From: Asticcacaulis sp. SL142
GTDB taxonomy: Bacteria; Pseudomonadota; Alphaproteobacteria; Caulobacterales; Caulobacteraceae
Assembly: GCF_026625745.1 (NCBI RefSeq)
Contig: NZ_CP113061.1
Coordinates: 1,141,501 to 1,205,500, forward strand
Reading direction: 5' to 3'
Length of the DNA: 64,000 bases
In this document: positions 29,114 through 38,758 of the stretch, one piece after another
How the letters are laid out: each line of letters opens with the position of its first letter
Numbering within the stretch: position 1 is the stretch's first letter
Notes under the pieces: model-generated
The model's database searches: none
Told to the model about the DNA's origin: nothing
Seen by the model: the letters and a program-made list of their open reading frames with translations, nothing else
Made by a program: the position numbers and the translations under genes

Positions 29114-31708
29114 TTATCTGGCCGTTTGGCTTTCGGGCGGTCCTAAATAAGTCGGCTTCAAACCACCGGTATCGAGCACCAGCTTTTGCAGCACGACATT
29201 GCCATCTATCCGCCAGAACTTCAGCGTATGCGCCCCGACCTTGAGCCCGCTAAGCGGCACCTTGACCACATGGGCATTATCAGACACCGCCTTATTCCAG
29301 TCCGGCTGATCGGGGATGAGGTCAAAGCTTTGCACCATAACCGGCCCGTCATCGACGGAGATACCGAACTTCAGGCCGCCCTGCCCGCCTGTATCCAGCG
29401 TTGGCACCAGATAGATATGAAATTGCGCATCGGCATCCTTAGTCAGGGTCAGATCGTATTCGAGGCGCATCCCTGTTTTCGGATCAGACGAAGGCGCGTT
29501 CTGAGGCATGGCGATCACTGATGATAGAGTGCGCCCAAGATGCGGAATGATCGTCCATTTGACGCCCTTTCCATCGACTTTGCGGGCGAAATGCTCGGCC
29601 TCGATTGAGACGTAACCATCTTCTTCTATAAATGGCTGACCAGAATAAGGGAAAGGCCCCCAGCCCTCGTGGAGGACATCGGCAGGGCTAACAGCGGCTC
29701 TTCCCGTTGCCGTTTTAGCATTAATATCAACCACTTTAGGCATTACGTTTTGTTCTGGTTGCTGCCACCCCGTGTAACCGATGCGCGTTTGCGACATCAT
29801 GTGGTTCCATTTCCCGTTGGCAACCTTGTGATAAGCATCACTTATCCATTGGTCGGTTTCAAAAGCAGCCTTGGCTTCTTCCGCAAATTCTATGGCCAGA
29901 GGATCATTAAATCCTGCATAGTAACGGTTTAGAGCTACGCTTTCATACAACCGATAAATATTAAAGCCCGCTAATACAGGGTGCCTTACTAACTGAAAAA
30001 AGGCATCGTCATAAATAGCTTTGATATCCTTTTCGACATCTGAGACATTGCTGATCAGTCCAGAATACTCCGCGGTAACGCTTCCCCACTCGTAGTAGTT
30101 TTCCAGATTGAAGGTGGCTTCATTCAATAATTCCGGTTTTCGACGCGCATTGTACTGACTGTATTCGGTCAGGATTTTACCGACACGTACACTATATTTC
30201 TTTCCAAACTGTTGGGCGGCCCAGCGTTCGGGATAAGCCTTTAACGCTTCAGGTGTCATGGCTTGGGGGTTCCAGGCCATGTCCATGAAGAACGACAGCG
30301 GATATTCCATCGGCTTGATATCACCGACATTGACGATCCATAGTTGATCGGCCCCTGAGGCATAGGCCAGATCCATCTGCTGCCAGACCTTTTCGATCTG
30401 GTTGGTATTGAGCCATTTATAGTTTCGCGGCCCGCCGACATAATCGAAGTGATAGTAGACGCCGTACCCACCCGTGCGGTTTTTATCCTTGGTCGGCAAT
30501 CTCCTTATCTGCCCCCAGTTATCATCGGCAAACAGAAGGATGACATCGTCCGGCACGGTCATGCCCTGATCGTAATAGTCCTGCACTTCCTTATACAGCG
30601 CCCAGACCTGCGGCGTCTCAGACGCCGGTTTGCCGGTAACGTCAGCAATGATTTTGCGCTGATCGGCGACAATGGTTTCCAGCAGTTGTGTGGCCGTGCC
30701 TTCGGTCATGGCTTCGTCGCCGTCACCGCGCATCCCCAAGGTTATTATGTTGTCGCGCAGGCTCCCATCCGGCCTCTGAATACGTTCAATACCCCCACGC
30801 CAAAACGTGCGCAGGTTGGCGGCATTAGTGTTGTAATCCCACTTGCCGCCGGTGACGCCCTTGTCCTTATTGCGGTGCCATTCGTCGTGGGCGCGGGCCA
30901 TAGGTTCATGGTGAGAGGTGCCAATGATCACGCCCATCTCATCGGCCAGCACCGTGTTTTGCGGGTCGTCGTCGTTAAACGCCTTACCCCACATGGCCGG
31001 CCACAGATAATTGCCTTTCAGCCGCAGGTTCAGCTCAAACACATGCTCATAAAGCTTTGAATTAATGCCGCCGAACTTTTCGCGCGCCCAGTTGCCAAAG
31101 GCCGGTTCTTCGTCATTGATGAAAAAGCCGCGATACTTGACCTTGGGTTGGTCGTGCACCGCGCCCGCCGTCACATAGACATCCGTCTTTTGCACAACCG
31201 GTACATCGGCCCACCAGTACCACGGCGACACGCCGATTTTTGCCGACAGATCATAGGTGCCAAAGATCGCCCCGCGCCGGTCAGATCCCGCGATCACCAG
31301 CGCTTGTTTGACACCCGGCATGGGATTATCAACCACGGTTTGGGTATAGGCTTCCCACTGGTCGCGCACTTTATCAACATTGATTTTCTTATCGGCAACC
31401 AGCTTGTCAATGACAGGACTTTGGCCGATCACCCCGATGATCACCACTGGCGCGTTAGCGGTTGATATGTCGCCAATCAACGCCGCCGGTTTGCCACCAA
31501 CCCGCTCAAGGTCAGCCCTGAAATCATCCGCTGCACGACGCACCGCGCTATCAGCCCCGGAATCAACATAGACGGTCATGTGTTGTCCGCCGCGGATCAG
31601 ATTGAAACTGCCCTTTGCGCCCTGCTCACAAACACTGACCGGCGTCTCACACGCCAGCGCCGCCCACGGCAGCATCAGTAATCCCACCGCGATTAAGACC
31701 GCTTTCAT
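29114..31708 (-). CDS. GH115 family xylan alpha-1,2-glucuronidase (secreted)
   Basis: 864 residues with a signal peptide (M-K-A-V-L-I-A-V-G-L-L-M-L-P-W-A-A-L-A). Domain order follows GH115: an N-terminal GH67-like region, the barrel with Y-R-G-F-F-I-N-D-E-E-P-A, Y-L-W-P-A-M-W and G-T-S-H-H-E-P-M, and a C-terminal beta-sandwich (about 700-850). It removes 4-O-methyl-glucuronate from xylan, including internal residues. It heads the xylan block of SGNH esterase, GH3, GH10 and GH43. The stretch encoding roughly residues 510-680 (29690-30200) is visibly more AT-rich than the rest of the gene. Confidence 0.9.
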   Translation of the reverse strand: MKAVLIAVGLLMLPWAALACETPVSVCEQGAKGSFNLIRGGQHMTVYVDSGADSAVRRAADDFRADLERVGGKPAALIGDISTANAPVVIIGVIGQSPVIDKLVADKKINVDKVRDQWEAYTQTVVDNPMPGVKQALVIAGSDRRGAIFGTYDLSAKIGVSPWYWWADVPVVQKTDVYVTAGAVHDQPKVKYRGFFINDEEPAFGNWAREKFGGINSKLYEHVFELNLRLKGNYLWPAMWGKAFNDDDPQNTVLADEMGVIIGTSHHEPMARAHDEWHRNKDKGVTGGKWDYNTNAANLRTFWRGGIERIQRPDGSLRDNIITLGMRGDGDEAMTEGTATQLLETIVADQRKIIADVTGKPASETPQVWALYKEVQDYYDQGMTVPDDVILLFADDNWGQIRRLPTKDKNRTGGYGVYYHFDYVGGPRNYKWLNTNQIEKVWQQMDLAYASGADQLWIVNVGDIKPMEYPLSFFMDMAWNPQAMTPEALKAYPERWAAQQFGKKYSVRVGKILTEYSQYNARRKPELLNEATFNLENYYEWGSVTAEYSGLISNVSDVEKDIKAIYDDAFFQLVRHPVLAGFNIYRLYESVALNRYYAGFNDPLAIEFAEEAKAAFETDQWISDAYHKVANGKWNHMMSQTRIGYTGWQQPEQNVMPKVVDINAKTATGRAAVSPADVLHEGWGPFPYSGQPFIEEDGYVSIEAEHFARKVDGKGVKWTIIPHLGRTLSSVIAMPQNAPSSDPKTGMRLEYDLTLTKDADAQFHIYLVPTLDTGGQGGLKFGISVDDGPVMVQSFDLIPDQPDWNKAVSDNAHVVKVPLSGLKVGAHTLKFWRIDGNVVLQKLVLDTGGLKPTYLGPPESQTAR

Positions 31709-31746
31709 GACCTCTTCCCTGTATTTTTTTAGCTGCGCTCACAGGC

Positions 31747-32562
31747 TCAGCTTTTCAAAGCCTTATTTATCGCCGCCATAGCCACCGGCGCCATCGCCAG
31801 GTATCCGGCCCGGTTAGGATGCACGCCGTCCAGCGCCAGATCAGATTTAAAGCCATTTTGGCCATTATTCAGCACCGGCCAGTAATCGGCATAGACAGCG
31901 CGCTGAGAGGCCGCATAATCTTTGAGCCAGCTATTGAGTTTGAGGATTTTATCGGTCGGATTGCCGCCCCCTTTTCGCCACGGAAACTCGGTCGCGGGCA
32001 GGACGGAGGCGATTACGACCTTGATGTTATTGGCCTTGGCGATCGAACACATGGCGCTGATGTTGCCGGTTGTGGCCGCCGGATCGTAAAGTCCGTCATT
32101 TTCCGCGATATCGTTAGTGCCCGCCAGAATGTGCACGACCTTGGGCTTAAGCGCGACCACATCTGGCCAGAAGCGCACCAGCATCTGGGCCGTTGTTTGC
32201 CCGCCAATGCCGCGACCGACATAGCCGTTGGGCAGGAAAAATTCAGGCTGATAACCAAACGCGGCCCAGTTATCGGTCAGGGAATCGCCCATAAAGACAA
32301 CCCGCCGCTGAGCCGCAGGCATGGCGCTACTTACGATGTTGGCGGTACGGTAACGTCCGAGATTAGGCCAGTCAGTCACGGGCTTACATACCGGCGTGAC
32401 GACCCGCGCGCGCGCAGGCTCGGTCACCGTCAGATCCGTTACCGGCGGTTGCGGTACGTGGGTTTGCGGTGTCGCTATCGATTGCGCCATCGCTGTGCTG
32501 CCGATAGCCGCCCCGCCGGTTACAAGCCCCGCCAGCAAGCCGCGTCGTTTCAATTGTATCAT
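31747..32562 (-). CDS. Secreted SGNH/GDSL-type esterase of the xylan block
   Basis: 271 residues from M-I-Q-L-K-R-R-G-L-L-A-G, with GGGGGAA six bases upstream and a twin-arginine-free signal ending at T-A-M-A-Q; the longer frame to 32688 has no such features. SGNH blocks are M-G-D-S-L-T-D-N-W, G-I-G-G-Q-T-T, L-A-G-T-N-D-I and D-G-V-H-P-N-R-A-G-Y. Among GH115 and GH3 genes, removal of acetyl groups from xylan or xylo-oligomers is the likely role. A 38-base gap separates it from GH115, so the two are probably co-transcribed with GH3. Confidence 0.85.
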   Translation of the reverse strand: MIQLKRRGLLAGLVTGGAAIGSTAMAQSIATPQTHVPQPPVTDLTVTEPARARVVTPVCKPVTDWPNLGRYRTANIVSSAMPAAQRRVVFMGDSLTDNWAAFGYQPEFFLPNGYVGRGIGGQTTAQMLVRFWPDVVALKPKVVHILAGTNDIAENDGLYDPAATTGNISAMCSIAKANNIKVVIASVLPATEFPWRKGGGNPTDKILKLNSWLKDYAASQRAVYADYWPVLNNGQNGFKSDLALDGVHPNRAGYLAMAPVAMAAINKALKS

Positions 32563-32705
32563 GGCAATTCCCCCAATAGTCTTTCGCCCATCAGATAAGC
32601 GCAGGCGGACGGGTTTGTACAGAACCCGCCCGCCCATAATTATTTCGCTCACGCCCGAAGAATGGGCTCCGCGGGGGCTTTGAGCCATCGCCGACGCCCG
32701 GTCGG

Positions 32706-32721
32706 GCGCTTGCGCAAGCGC
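32706..32721. promoter_or_regulatory. Perfect 16-base palindrome after the GH3 gene
   Basis: GCGCTTGCGCAAGCGC begins 6 bases after the GH3 stop on the minus strand. It could be a transcript hairpin or an operator for the next gene; no T tract follows, so it is not a clear terminator. Confidence 0.35.
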
Positions 32722-32726
32722 TAGGG

Positions 32727-35120
32727 TTAAGCCACCGTCAGGGTCGTTTTCTTTAAGTCGACACTGTTGGGGCCGGCCATGATGGTGAAGGTGCCGGGCT
32801 CAACCACCCGCTTCATCTCCATGTTGTAGAACTCAAGATCATGGGTGGTGATCTCAAAGCTGACGGTCGTCTTGGCACCGGGCTCCAAGGTCACGCGTTT
32901 AAAGTGCTTAAGCTCCAGCACCGGACGGGTGATCGATGAGAAATCGTCACGGATATAGAGTTGTACGACCTCATCACCCTTACGGCTGCCGGTATTGGTG
33001 ACGTCAATTTCGACACGCACACTATCGGTCGCCGCAATCGTTGATTTGGCCAGACGCGGCTCGGAGATATCGAACGTCGTATAGCTGAGGCCAAAACCGA
33101 ACGGATAGAGCGGCTTTGTGGTGTCATCCAGGAAACCGCGGCGGGCGGTCGGCTTATGGTTGTAGTAGATCGGCAACTGACCGGCATGACGCGCAAAGGT
33201 GACCGGCAGCTTGCCGCCCGGATTGGCGCGTCCGAACAACAGATCAGCGGCGGCATGGCCGGTTTCCTGACCCAGATACCAGCCCTCAATAATGGCGTCA
33301 GCCCGCTCTTGCAGCAGATTGATCGACAGCGGACGGCCATTGAGCAGGAAAACTACGGTGGGCTTATTCAGATCAAAGATCGCCTTGGCCAGATCGTTTT
33401 GCTGCCCCATCAGATCGAGGCTGGAACGGTCCCCAAGATGGTTGTCGGCCCAGGCCTCGCGTGAGGTTTGCTCATTGTCACCCAGCACCATGATGATGGT
33501 GTCGGCTGATTTGGCGGCCTCAACCGCTTCGGCAATCAGCTTGGCATTGACGGCGGGATCAATGAACTTGACCTCATCGGCAGACCACTCACGCTTTTCC
33601 GTAATGCGGACGGCCTCAGAATAGGCGACCTCAAAGCCCTGCTTCTTGCCTTCGGACTGCAAGCCTTCCAGTACCGACACCACATGACGCGGGATTTCAG
33701 AATAGCCACCGATCGGCGTGTCGCGGGCGTGGGTGCCGAGCACCAGCACCTTACCCACCTTTTTGGCATCGAGCGGCAGCAGGGCCTTATCGTTTTTCAG
33801 CAGCACCGCCGACTTGACCGCCGCTTCACGGGCAAGCGCAATGGCTTCCGGCGTCGCCGTCAGTTTGGCCGCTTGCTTGGCATCAACATAAGGCGCTTCG
33901 AACAGACCGCCCTGGAACTTGAGCGTCAGGATGCGGCGGACAATAACATCAATCTCATCCTGCGAGATGCGGCCATCCTTCACCAGTTGAATGACGTTGG
34001 GATAGGTCTGGGTGTCAGGCGTTTCAATATCGACGCCCGCTTTAACGGCCTTAAAGGCGGCTTCGACATCATTGGGGACCAGCTTGTGACGGGTGACCAT
34101 TTCGCGGATGGCGAAGTAATCCGACACCAGCACGCCCTTAAAGCCCCACTCCCCGCGCAGGATGGTGACCAGCAACCAGGTATTGGCATGGGACGGTACG
34201 CCGTCGATTTCATTATAGGACGGCATGACCGCCGCGATATTGGTTTCCTTGACGATCTTTTCAAACGGCGGGAAGAAGTCTTCGCGTAGGATACGTTCGG
34301 AAATATTGGCTGGCCCGACATTGGTGCCGTTTTCCGGCTGACCGTGGCCCGTCATGTGCTTAAGTGTCGCAAACACCTTATCCTTAGCCAGCGGCAGGGT
34401 GTCGCCCTGAAAGCCCAGCACAGCCGCCTTACCCATCACGCCGCAGACATGAGGGTCTTCGCCGTAGGTTTCCTCAATCCGGCCCCAGCGCGGCTCACGC
34501 GCCACATCGACCACCGGCGCCAGCGCCAGATTGGTACCGCGTGCGCGCATTTCCTTGGCGCAGACCGAGAAAATCTTTTGGGCCAGATCGGGATCGAACG
34601 ATGACGCCAGCGCAATGGCCTGCGGAAATGAGGTCGATTCCCGCGCCACATAGCCGTGCAGGCTTTCTTCGTGCAGGAACAGCGGGATACCCAGACGGGT
34701 CTTTTCAATCGCCCATTTTTGGGCAGCATTACAATAGTTGGCCGTTTCCAGCGGGTTGCGGTTGACGACCCCGGCCTCAGCCCCGGCATTGCCGGAGGTG
34801 GGCTTCACCCCAACGCGGTCGCTGGGGCGGGCGATCATGCCGATACCATTGGGGAAGGTCTCAGACGCTTTTTTCGGATCAAACTCACCGGCGTCGGTCT
34901 GGATCTTGCCCTTTTCCTGCCAGATGCACATCATCTGACCGACCTTTTCCTCCAGAGTCATCCGCCCGAGCAGATCATTGACGCGCGCATCAACGGCGGC
35001 CTTGGGGTCTCTGTAGATGGCCTTGCCGCCACTTTGCGCCGCAGCGTGGGTGGCCGCTGACACCATAAGCGCCACGGTGGACGCCCCGAAAAGCCGGCGT
35101 GACATACTAATCTTAGACAT
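32727..35120 (-). CDS. GH3 family beta-xylosidase/beta-glucosidase (secreted)
   Basis: 797 residues with signal peptide (R-R-L-F-G-A-S-T-V-A-L-M). The barrel ends in the nucleophile motif V-L-V-S-D-Y; the alpha/beta sandwich and a C-terminal fibronectin-III-like domain (Y-P-F-G-F-G-L-S-Y-T-T-F) follow in the standard GH3 order. S-D-Y instead of S-D-W is frequent in xylosidase-type members, which fits its place next to GH115, GH10 and GH43, but beta-glucosidase activity cannot be excluded. AAGGGAAG precedes the start. Confidence 0.88.
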   Translation of the reverse strand: MSKISMSRRLFGASTVALMVSAATHAAAQSGGKAIYRDPKAAVDARVNDLLGRMTLEEKVGQMMCIWQEKGKIQTDAGEFDPKKASETFPNGIGMIARPSDRVGVKPTSGNAGAEAGVVNRNPLETANYCNAAQKWAIEKTRLGIPLFLHEESLHGYVARESTSFPQAIALASSFDPDLAQKIFSVCAKEMRARGTNLALAPVVDVAREPRWGRIEETYGEDPHVCGVMGKAAVLGFQGDTLPLAKDKVFATLKHMTGHGQPENGTNVGPANISERILREDFFPPFEKIVKETNIAAVMPSYNEIDGVPSHANTWLLVTILRGEWGFKGVLVSDYFAIREMVTRHKLVPNDVEAAFKAVKAGVDIETPDTQTYPNVIQLVKDGRISQDEIDVIVRRILTLKFQGGLFEAPYVDAKQAAKLTATPEAIALAREAAVKSAVLLKNDKALLPLDAKKVGKVLVLGTHARDTPIGGYSEIPRHVVSVLEGLQSEGKKQGFEVAYSEAVRITEKREWSADEVKFIDPAVNAKLIAEAVEAAKSADTIIMVLGDNEQTSREAWADNHLGDRSSLDLMGQQNDLAKAIFDLNKPTVVFLLNGRPLSINLLQERADAIIEGWYLGQETGHAAADLLFGRANPGGKLPVTFARHAGQLPIYYNHKPTARRGFLDDTTKPLYPFGFGLSYTTFDISEPRLAKSTIAATDSVRVEIDVTNTGSRKGDEVVQLYIRDDFSSITRPVLELKHFKRVTLEPGAKTTVSFEITTHDLEFYNMEMKRVVEPGTFTIMAGPNSVDLKKTTLTVA

Positions 35121-35160
35121 TATTTCTTCCCTTTTAGTTATTGAAGTTGATAGCTTAAAT

Positions 35161-35376
35161 TCAGGCCAGTTGAGACATCACCTCAACCGGCACCTCCATC
35201 GCGCAGTTGGCGCGGATGAAATCCTCATGGGTCGGCATGTCGTCGCTCGATTTGCGGATCGCGCCCTCGATTTGGAACCCCTCATAAACAGGTGTCGTCA
35301 TCCACCCCGACGCACCGCCACAGATGACAAGTTGAGGAATGGGGGCCGCATTCATGCGCCCCACGGTCAGAGGCAT
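35161..35376 (-). CDS. Unrecognised small protein upstream of the GH3 gene
   Basis: 71 residues from M-P-L-T-V-G-R-M, chosen because GGAAAG lies nine bases upstream; a longer frame starts at 35424 inside a palindrome and lacks a ribosome site. The sequence (G-G-A-S-G-W-M-T-T-P-V-Y-E-G-F, later D-M-P-T-H-E-D-F-I) resembles no family I can name and may be a remnant of a longer gene. It is on the GH3 strand with a 41-base gap to it. Confidence 0.35.
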   Translation of the reverse strand: MPLTVGRMNAAPIPQLVICGGASGWMTTPVYEGFQIEGAIRKSSDDMPTHEDFIRANCAMEVPVEVMSQLA

Positions 35377-35422
35377 AGCATTTTCAAACACTTTCCAACT
35401 TCCCAGACTACAGTTTCCATTC

Positions 35423-35438
35423 ATCCCATTTTTGGGAT
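35423..35438. promoter_or_regulatory. Palindrome upstream of the small ORF and GH3
   Basis: ATCCCATTTTTGGGAT is a perfect inverted repeat (ATCCCA/TGGGAT). It is followed by an AT-rich stretch containing ATTGGTATA (35449-35457), a half site of the kind bound by GntR-type hexuronate regulators. The region probably carries the GH3 promoter. Confidence 0.35.
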
Positions 35439-35598
35439 TTTATATTACAATTGGTATATTTGTATGATGTCAGTATAGTTCATATGAAGATACCTCTGCC
35501 TGACAGTATTAGCTTTTATATTTACACGACTTTTTCAGATTTCAAAGCTGAGCCACAACCTTGACATAGCAAATATCCTAACTTAAAAAAAGCCTCAA

Positions 35599-35612
35599 TG
35601 ATAGCGCTAACA
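35599..35612 (+). promoter_or_regulatory. XylR-type (LacI family) operator before the xylanase gene
   Basis: TGATAGCGCTAACA differs in one position from the palindrome TGTTAGCGCTAACA and is very close to the xylose operator I recall from Caulobacter (TGTTAGCGCTACCA). It lies about 185 bases upstream of GH10; TTGACA at 35622-35627 could be the -35 of the controlled promoter, although no good -10 follows. The rest of the 370-base gap from 35425 to 35794 shows no gene. Confidence 0.6.
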
Positions 35613-35794
35613 AGCCATTTTTTGACAGGGAATACTAACATGAGAATTTCTAAAGGCCGTCATGACGGTACATCAGCCATGCTTGTTGGGAAGCCTCTCT
35701 GCGCTTGCCATATCCGTGCTGATCGCCTGGGCGTCAACACTAACTCAGCGTTTGGTGCACCCTTTTTATCGTAACCTGTTTCAAGGAGTGCCAG

Positions 35795-36913
35795 ATGTCC
35801 TCGATGTCTCGTCGTCACGCGCTTGGTCTCATGACCGCCGCCGCAGCCCTGCCGACATCGCTGTCGGCGCAAACGACCCCGTCACTGGCTGAGCTTGCCA
35901 AGGCCAAAGGCATTTTGTTCGGTTCCGCCGTAGGTGCTGGCAACGCCAATGCCCTGACGGGATCGTTTTACGATCAGAAATACCTCGATATTCTCAAACG
36001 CGAGTGCGCGGTTCTGGTGCCGGAAAACGAGCACAAGATCTATGTGATCGCCGCCCAGCCGGATAAATATAATTTCGAGCCCGGCGACCGGATCGCGGCC
36101 TTTGCCAAACAAAACGGCATGAAGTTGCGCGGCCATACCCTGTTCTGGAACCGCGTCGAGTTTATGCCGCAGTGGGTTAAGGACTATGATTTTGGGCCAA
36201 ACCCGAAGAAAGAGGCCGAACGCTTCCTGCGCGACTATATCAAAGCCGTCTGTGATCACTACGGCACCTCCGTCCATTCCTGGGATGTGGTCAATGAGAC
36301 CATCGACCCCAAGACCGGCGAAATCCGCGAAACGCCCTTTACGAAGATACTGGGCCCGGACGCTCTGCGCATCGCCTTTGAGGCGGCCAGGGAGCACGCC
36401 CCCCACGCCCAACTGGTCTATAATGACTATATGAGCTGGGAAAAGGGCAACGAAACCCACCGCAATGGGGTGTTGAAGCTGCTGCGCTGGCTCCGCGATC
36501 AGAACATTACCGTGCACGGCATGGGCATCCAGAGCCATATCGGCAATGACGGCCACATCGATCAGGTGCAGGACAAGGACTGGAAAGCCTTTGTTGATGA
36601 GATCGTGGGCATGGATTATGACCTTTTGATCACCGAATTCGATGTCAACGACAAAGACCTGCCGACCGATCCGAAGGTGCGCGACGCCGCTATTGCCAAG
36701 GCCGCCACGCGCTATCTCGATATGATGCTCGACTACAAGCAGCTTAAGGAATTTCTATGCTGGGGCATGTGCGACAAATACACCTGGCTGCAAGGCTGGA
36801 CGCCGCGGGCCGATAAGACCCTGCAACGCTCAACCCCTTACGATGTCGATTATAAGCCGAAACTACTGCGCGAAGCCTTGGCAACATCGTTCAAAAACGC
36901 GCCACAAAGGTAA
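35795..36913 (+). CDS. GH10 family endo-1,4-beta-xylanase (secreted)
   Basis: 372 residues, ATG at 35795 preceded by AAGGAG; the leader S-R-R-H-A-L-G-L-M-T is twin-arginine-like. The TIM barrel shows the two catalytic glutamates: acid/base Glu168 in W-D-V-V-N-E-T and nucleophile Glu281 in L-I-T-E-F-D-V, with R-G-H-T-L-F-W-N and W-G-M-C-D-K-Y-T-W as further family marks. It cuts the xylan backbone. The GH43 gene follows 48 bases downstream on the same strand. Confidence 0.95.
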   Translation: MSSMSRRHALGLMTAAAALPTSLSAQTTPSLAELAKAKGILFGSAVGAGNANALTGSFYDQKYLDILKRECAVLVPENEHKIYVIAAQPDKYNFEPGDRIAAFAKQNGMKLRGHTLFWNRVEFMPQWVKDYDFGPNPKKEAERFLRDYIKAVCDHYGTSVHSWDVVNETIDPKTGEIRETPFTKILGPDALRIAFEAAREHAPHAQLVYNDYMSWEKGNETHRNGVLKLLRWLRDQNITVHGMGIQSHIGNDGHIDQVQDKDWKAFVDEIVGMDYDLLITEFDVNDKDLPTDPKVRDAAIAKAATRYLDMMLDYKQLKEFLCWGMCDKYTWLQGWTPRADKTLQRSTPYDVDYKPKLLREALATSFKNAPQR

Positions 36914-36961
36914 AAACCGCGCTATAATCTTAAAATAACAGTCGAATACAGGTGAGGAAAT

Positions 36962-38647
36962 ATGATGACGTTAAACCTGCGCAGCCTAACCGTGTCGGCG
37001 GTCGCTATTTTATGTGGTGCCACCTCCGCACTGGCGGGCGATGCCCGCTTTGCGTTCTTTGAATATTCCGGTACCCGGCAGGAAAGCGCCATCGCCAAGC
37101 CGGCGGTCAATGAATATATCAACCCGATCCTGTCCGGTTATTATCCTGACCCCAGCATCACGCGGGTGGGTGACGACTATTATCTGGTCAATTCATCCTT
37201 TGCGCACTATCCGGGCCTGCCGGTGTTTCACTCAAAAGATCTGGTTAACTGGACGCAGATCGCCAATGCCATTAATCGTCCATCCCAGTTAAATTTCGAT
37301 AATCTGGGGACCTCGCGCGGGGTGTTTGCGCCGGATATTTCGCACCATGACGGCACATTTTACATCGTCAACACCTGCGTCGATTGCGGTGGCAATTTCG
37401 TCATAACCGCCACTGATCCCAAAGGGCCGTGGTCAGAGCCGGTGTGGTTCGAATTCGAGGGCATCGACCCGTCGATATTCTGGGACAAAGACGGCAAGGC
37501 CTATATCGTTAATAATGGCGCGCCGAATGAGCCGCCGCGCTATGACGGCCACCGCGCCATCTGGGTGCAGGAATTTGATCCCAAGACCCTGAAAATGGTC
37601 GGCCCGCGCACCCAGATCGTCAATGGCGGGGTCGACATCACTCAAAAGCCGTCATGGATCGAAGGCCCGCACCTGATCAACAAAGATGGCTATTACTACC
37701 TGACCGCGGCCGAAGGCGGCACCGGCGACCAGCACTCTCAGGTCGTGTTCCGCGCCCCGGCCATAACCGGCCCGTTCGTACCGTTTGAGGGCAATCCGAT
37801 CCTCAGCCAGCGTACGCTTGATCCGGCCCGCGCAAATCCGGTTACTTCCGCCGGTCATGCCAAACTGGTGCAGACCCAGAACGGCGACTGGTGGGCGACC
37901 TTTCTGGCCACCCGCCCCTACGGCCCCGACCTCTATAATATAGGTCGTGAGACGTTCCTGCTGCCCGTGAAATGGGAAAATGGCTGGCCGATGATCCTTG
38001 AGGGCGGCAAGCGCATCCCGTTCACCGCTGCCAAACCGAACCTGCCTGCGGGGCCAAAGCCCGCCGTGCCAATGAACGGTGATTTTGGCTATAAGGATGA
38101 GTTTGACGCGCTGTCGATGGCCTGGGTCGGTATCCGCACCCCGCGTACCGAGTTCTATACCCTCGACAAAGGCGAACTAATCCTAAAGCCCCAGACCGAG
38201 GCCATTGGCGACAAAAAGGGCGCGCCGTCATTCCTGGGCCGCCGCCAGCAGCACCACATCGCCACTGTCACCACCGCCGTGACCTACATGCCGGAAAAGG
38301 ACGGCGACCGGGCAGGCCTTTTGGCCACCCAGAGCGACGACGCCTATCTGTTCTTCGGCCTGACCCAAATGGCCGGGCAGACCGTGATCGCGCTCAATAT
38401 CCGCCAAAATGCCAATGATCCGGTCGCGGGTAAACGTCTGATTATGGCGCAGATACCGCATAAGGCCAAAAGCCCGGTTTATTTGAAAATCACAGCCAAT
38501 GGCGGCACGTTTGACCTCGCCTACGCCCTGAAAAAAGGGGAATGGGTGACGATCAGAAAGGGTCTGGACGCCACATTCCTGAGCACGCGTAAGGCGGGCG
38601 GGTTCGTGGGCACCCTGATCGGCCCCTATAACGAAGCCGCGAAATAA
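36962..38647 (+). CDS. GH43 family beta-xylosidase/arabinofuranosidase (secreted)
   Basis: 561 residues with a signal peptide (V-S-A-V-A-I-L-C-G-A-T-S-A-L-A-G). The propeller opens with N-P-I-L-S-G-Y-Y-P-D-P-S-I; the middle Asp is in E-G-I-D-P-S-I-F and the general acid in S-W-I-E-G-P-H. A C-terminal beta-sandwich (about 350-560) is typical of GH43 xylosidases of this length. It probably releases xylose or arabinose from the fragments made by the adjacent GH10 enzyme. AGGTGAGG precedes the start; a second Met follows immediately. Confidence 0.9.
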   Translation: MMTLNLRSLTVSAVAILCGATSALAGDARFAFFEYSGTRQESAIAKPAVNEYINPILSGYYPDPSITRVGDDYYLVNSSFAHYPGLPVFHSKDLVNWTQIANAINRPSQLNFDNLGTSRGVFAPDISHHDGTFYIVNTCVDCGGNFVITATDPKGPWSEPVWFEFEGIDPSIFWDKDGKAYIVNNGAPNEPPRYDGHRAIWVQEFDPKTLKMVGPRTQIVNGGVDITQKPSWIEGPHLINKDGYYYLTAAEGGTGDQHSQVVFRAPAITGPFVPFEGNPILSQRTLDPARANPVTSAGHAKLVQTQNGDWWATFLATRPYGPDLYNIGRETFLLPVKWENGWPMILEGGKRIPFTAAKPNLPAGPKPAVPMNGDFGYKDEFDALSMAWVGIRTPRTEFYTLDKGELILKPQTEAIGDKKGAPSFLGRRQQHHIATVTTAVTYMPEKDGDRAGLLATQSDDAYLFFGLTQMAGQTVIALNIRQNANDPVAGKRLIMAQIPHKAKSPVYLKITANGGTFDLAYALKKGEWVTIRKGLDATFLSTRKAGGFVGTLIGPYNEAAK

Positions 38648-38693
38648 TAAAAAAGAGGGCAATATGAAGCCGCTCATTAACCGGAAAAAATAA

Positions 38694-38732
38694 AAGGGCT
38701 GGCTCCACAACCCATGAAAGGAGCCAGCCCTT
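38694..38732 (-). terminator. Terminator of the ompW-like gene
   Basis: AAGGGCTGGCTCC and GGAGCCAGCCCTT form a 13-pair stem. On the minus strand it is followed by TTTTATTTTTT, so it ends the OmpW transcript; it may also block plus-strand transcription after GH43. Confidence 0.85.
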
Positions 38733-38758
38733 GCCGCCTGCGGCTTCGATAGAGAGGT

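Noticed and set aside
30449-31060. Long plus-strand frame of 203 codons within GH115
   Set aside because: It is antisense to a well-supported GH115 gene and shows no recognisable domain or ribosome site.
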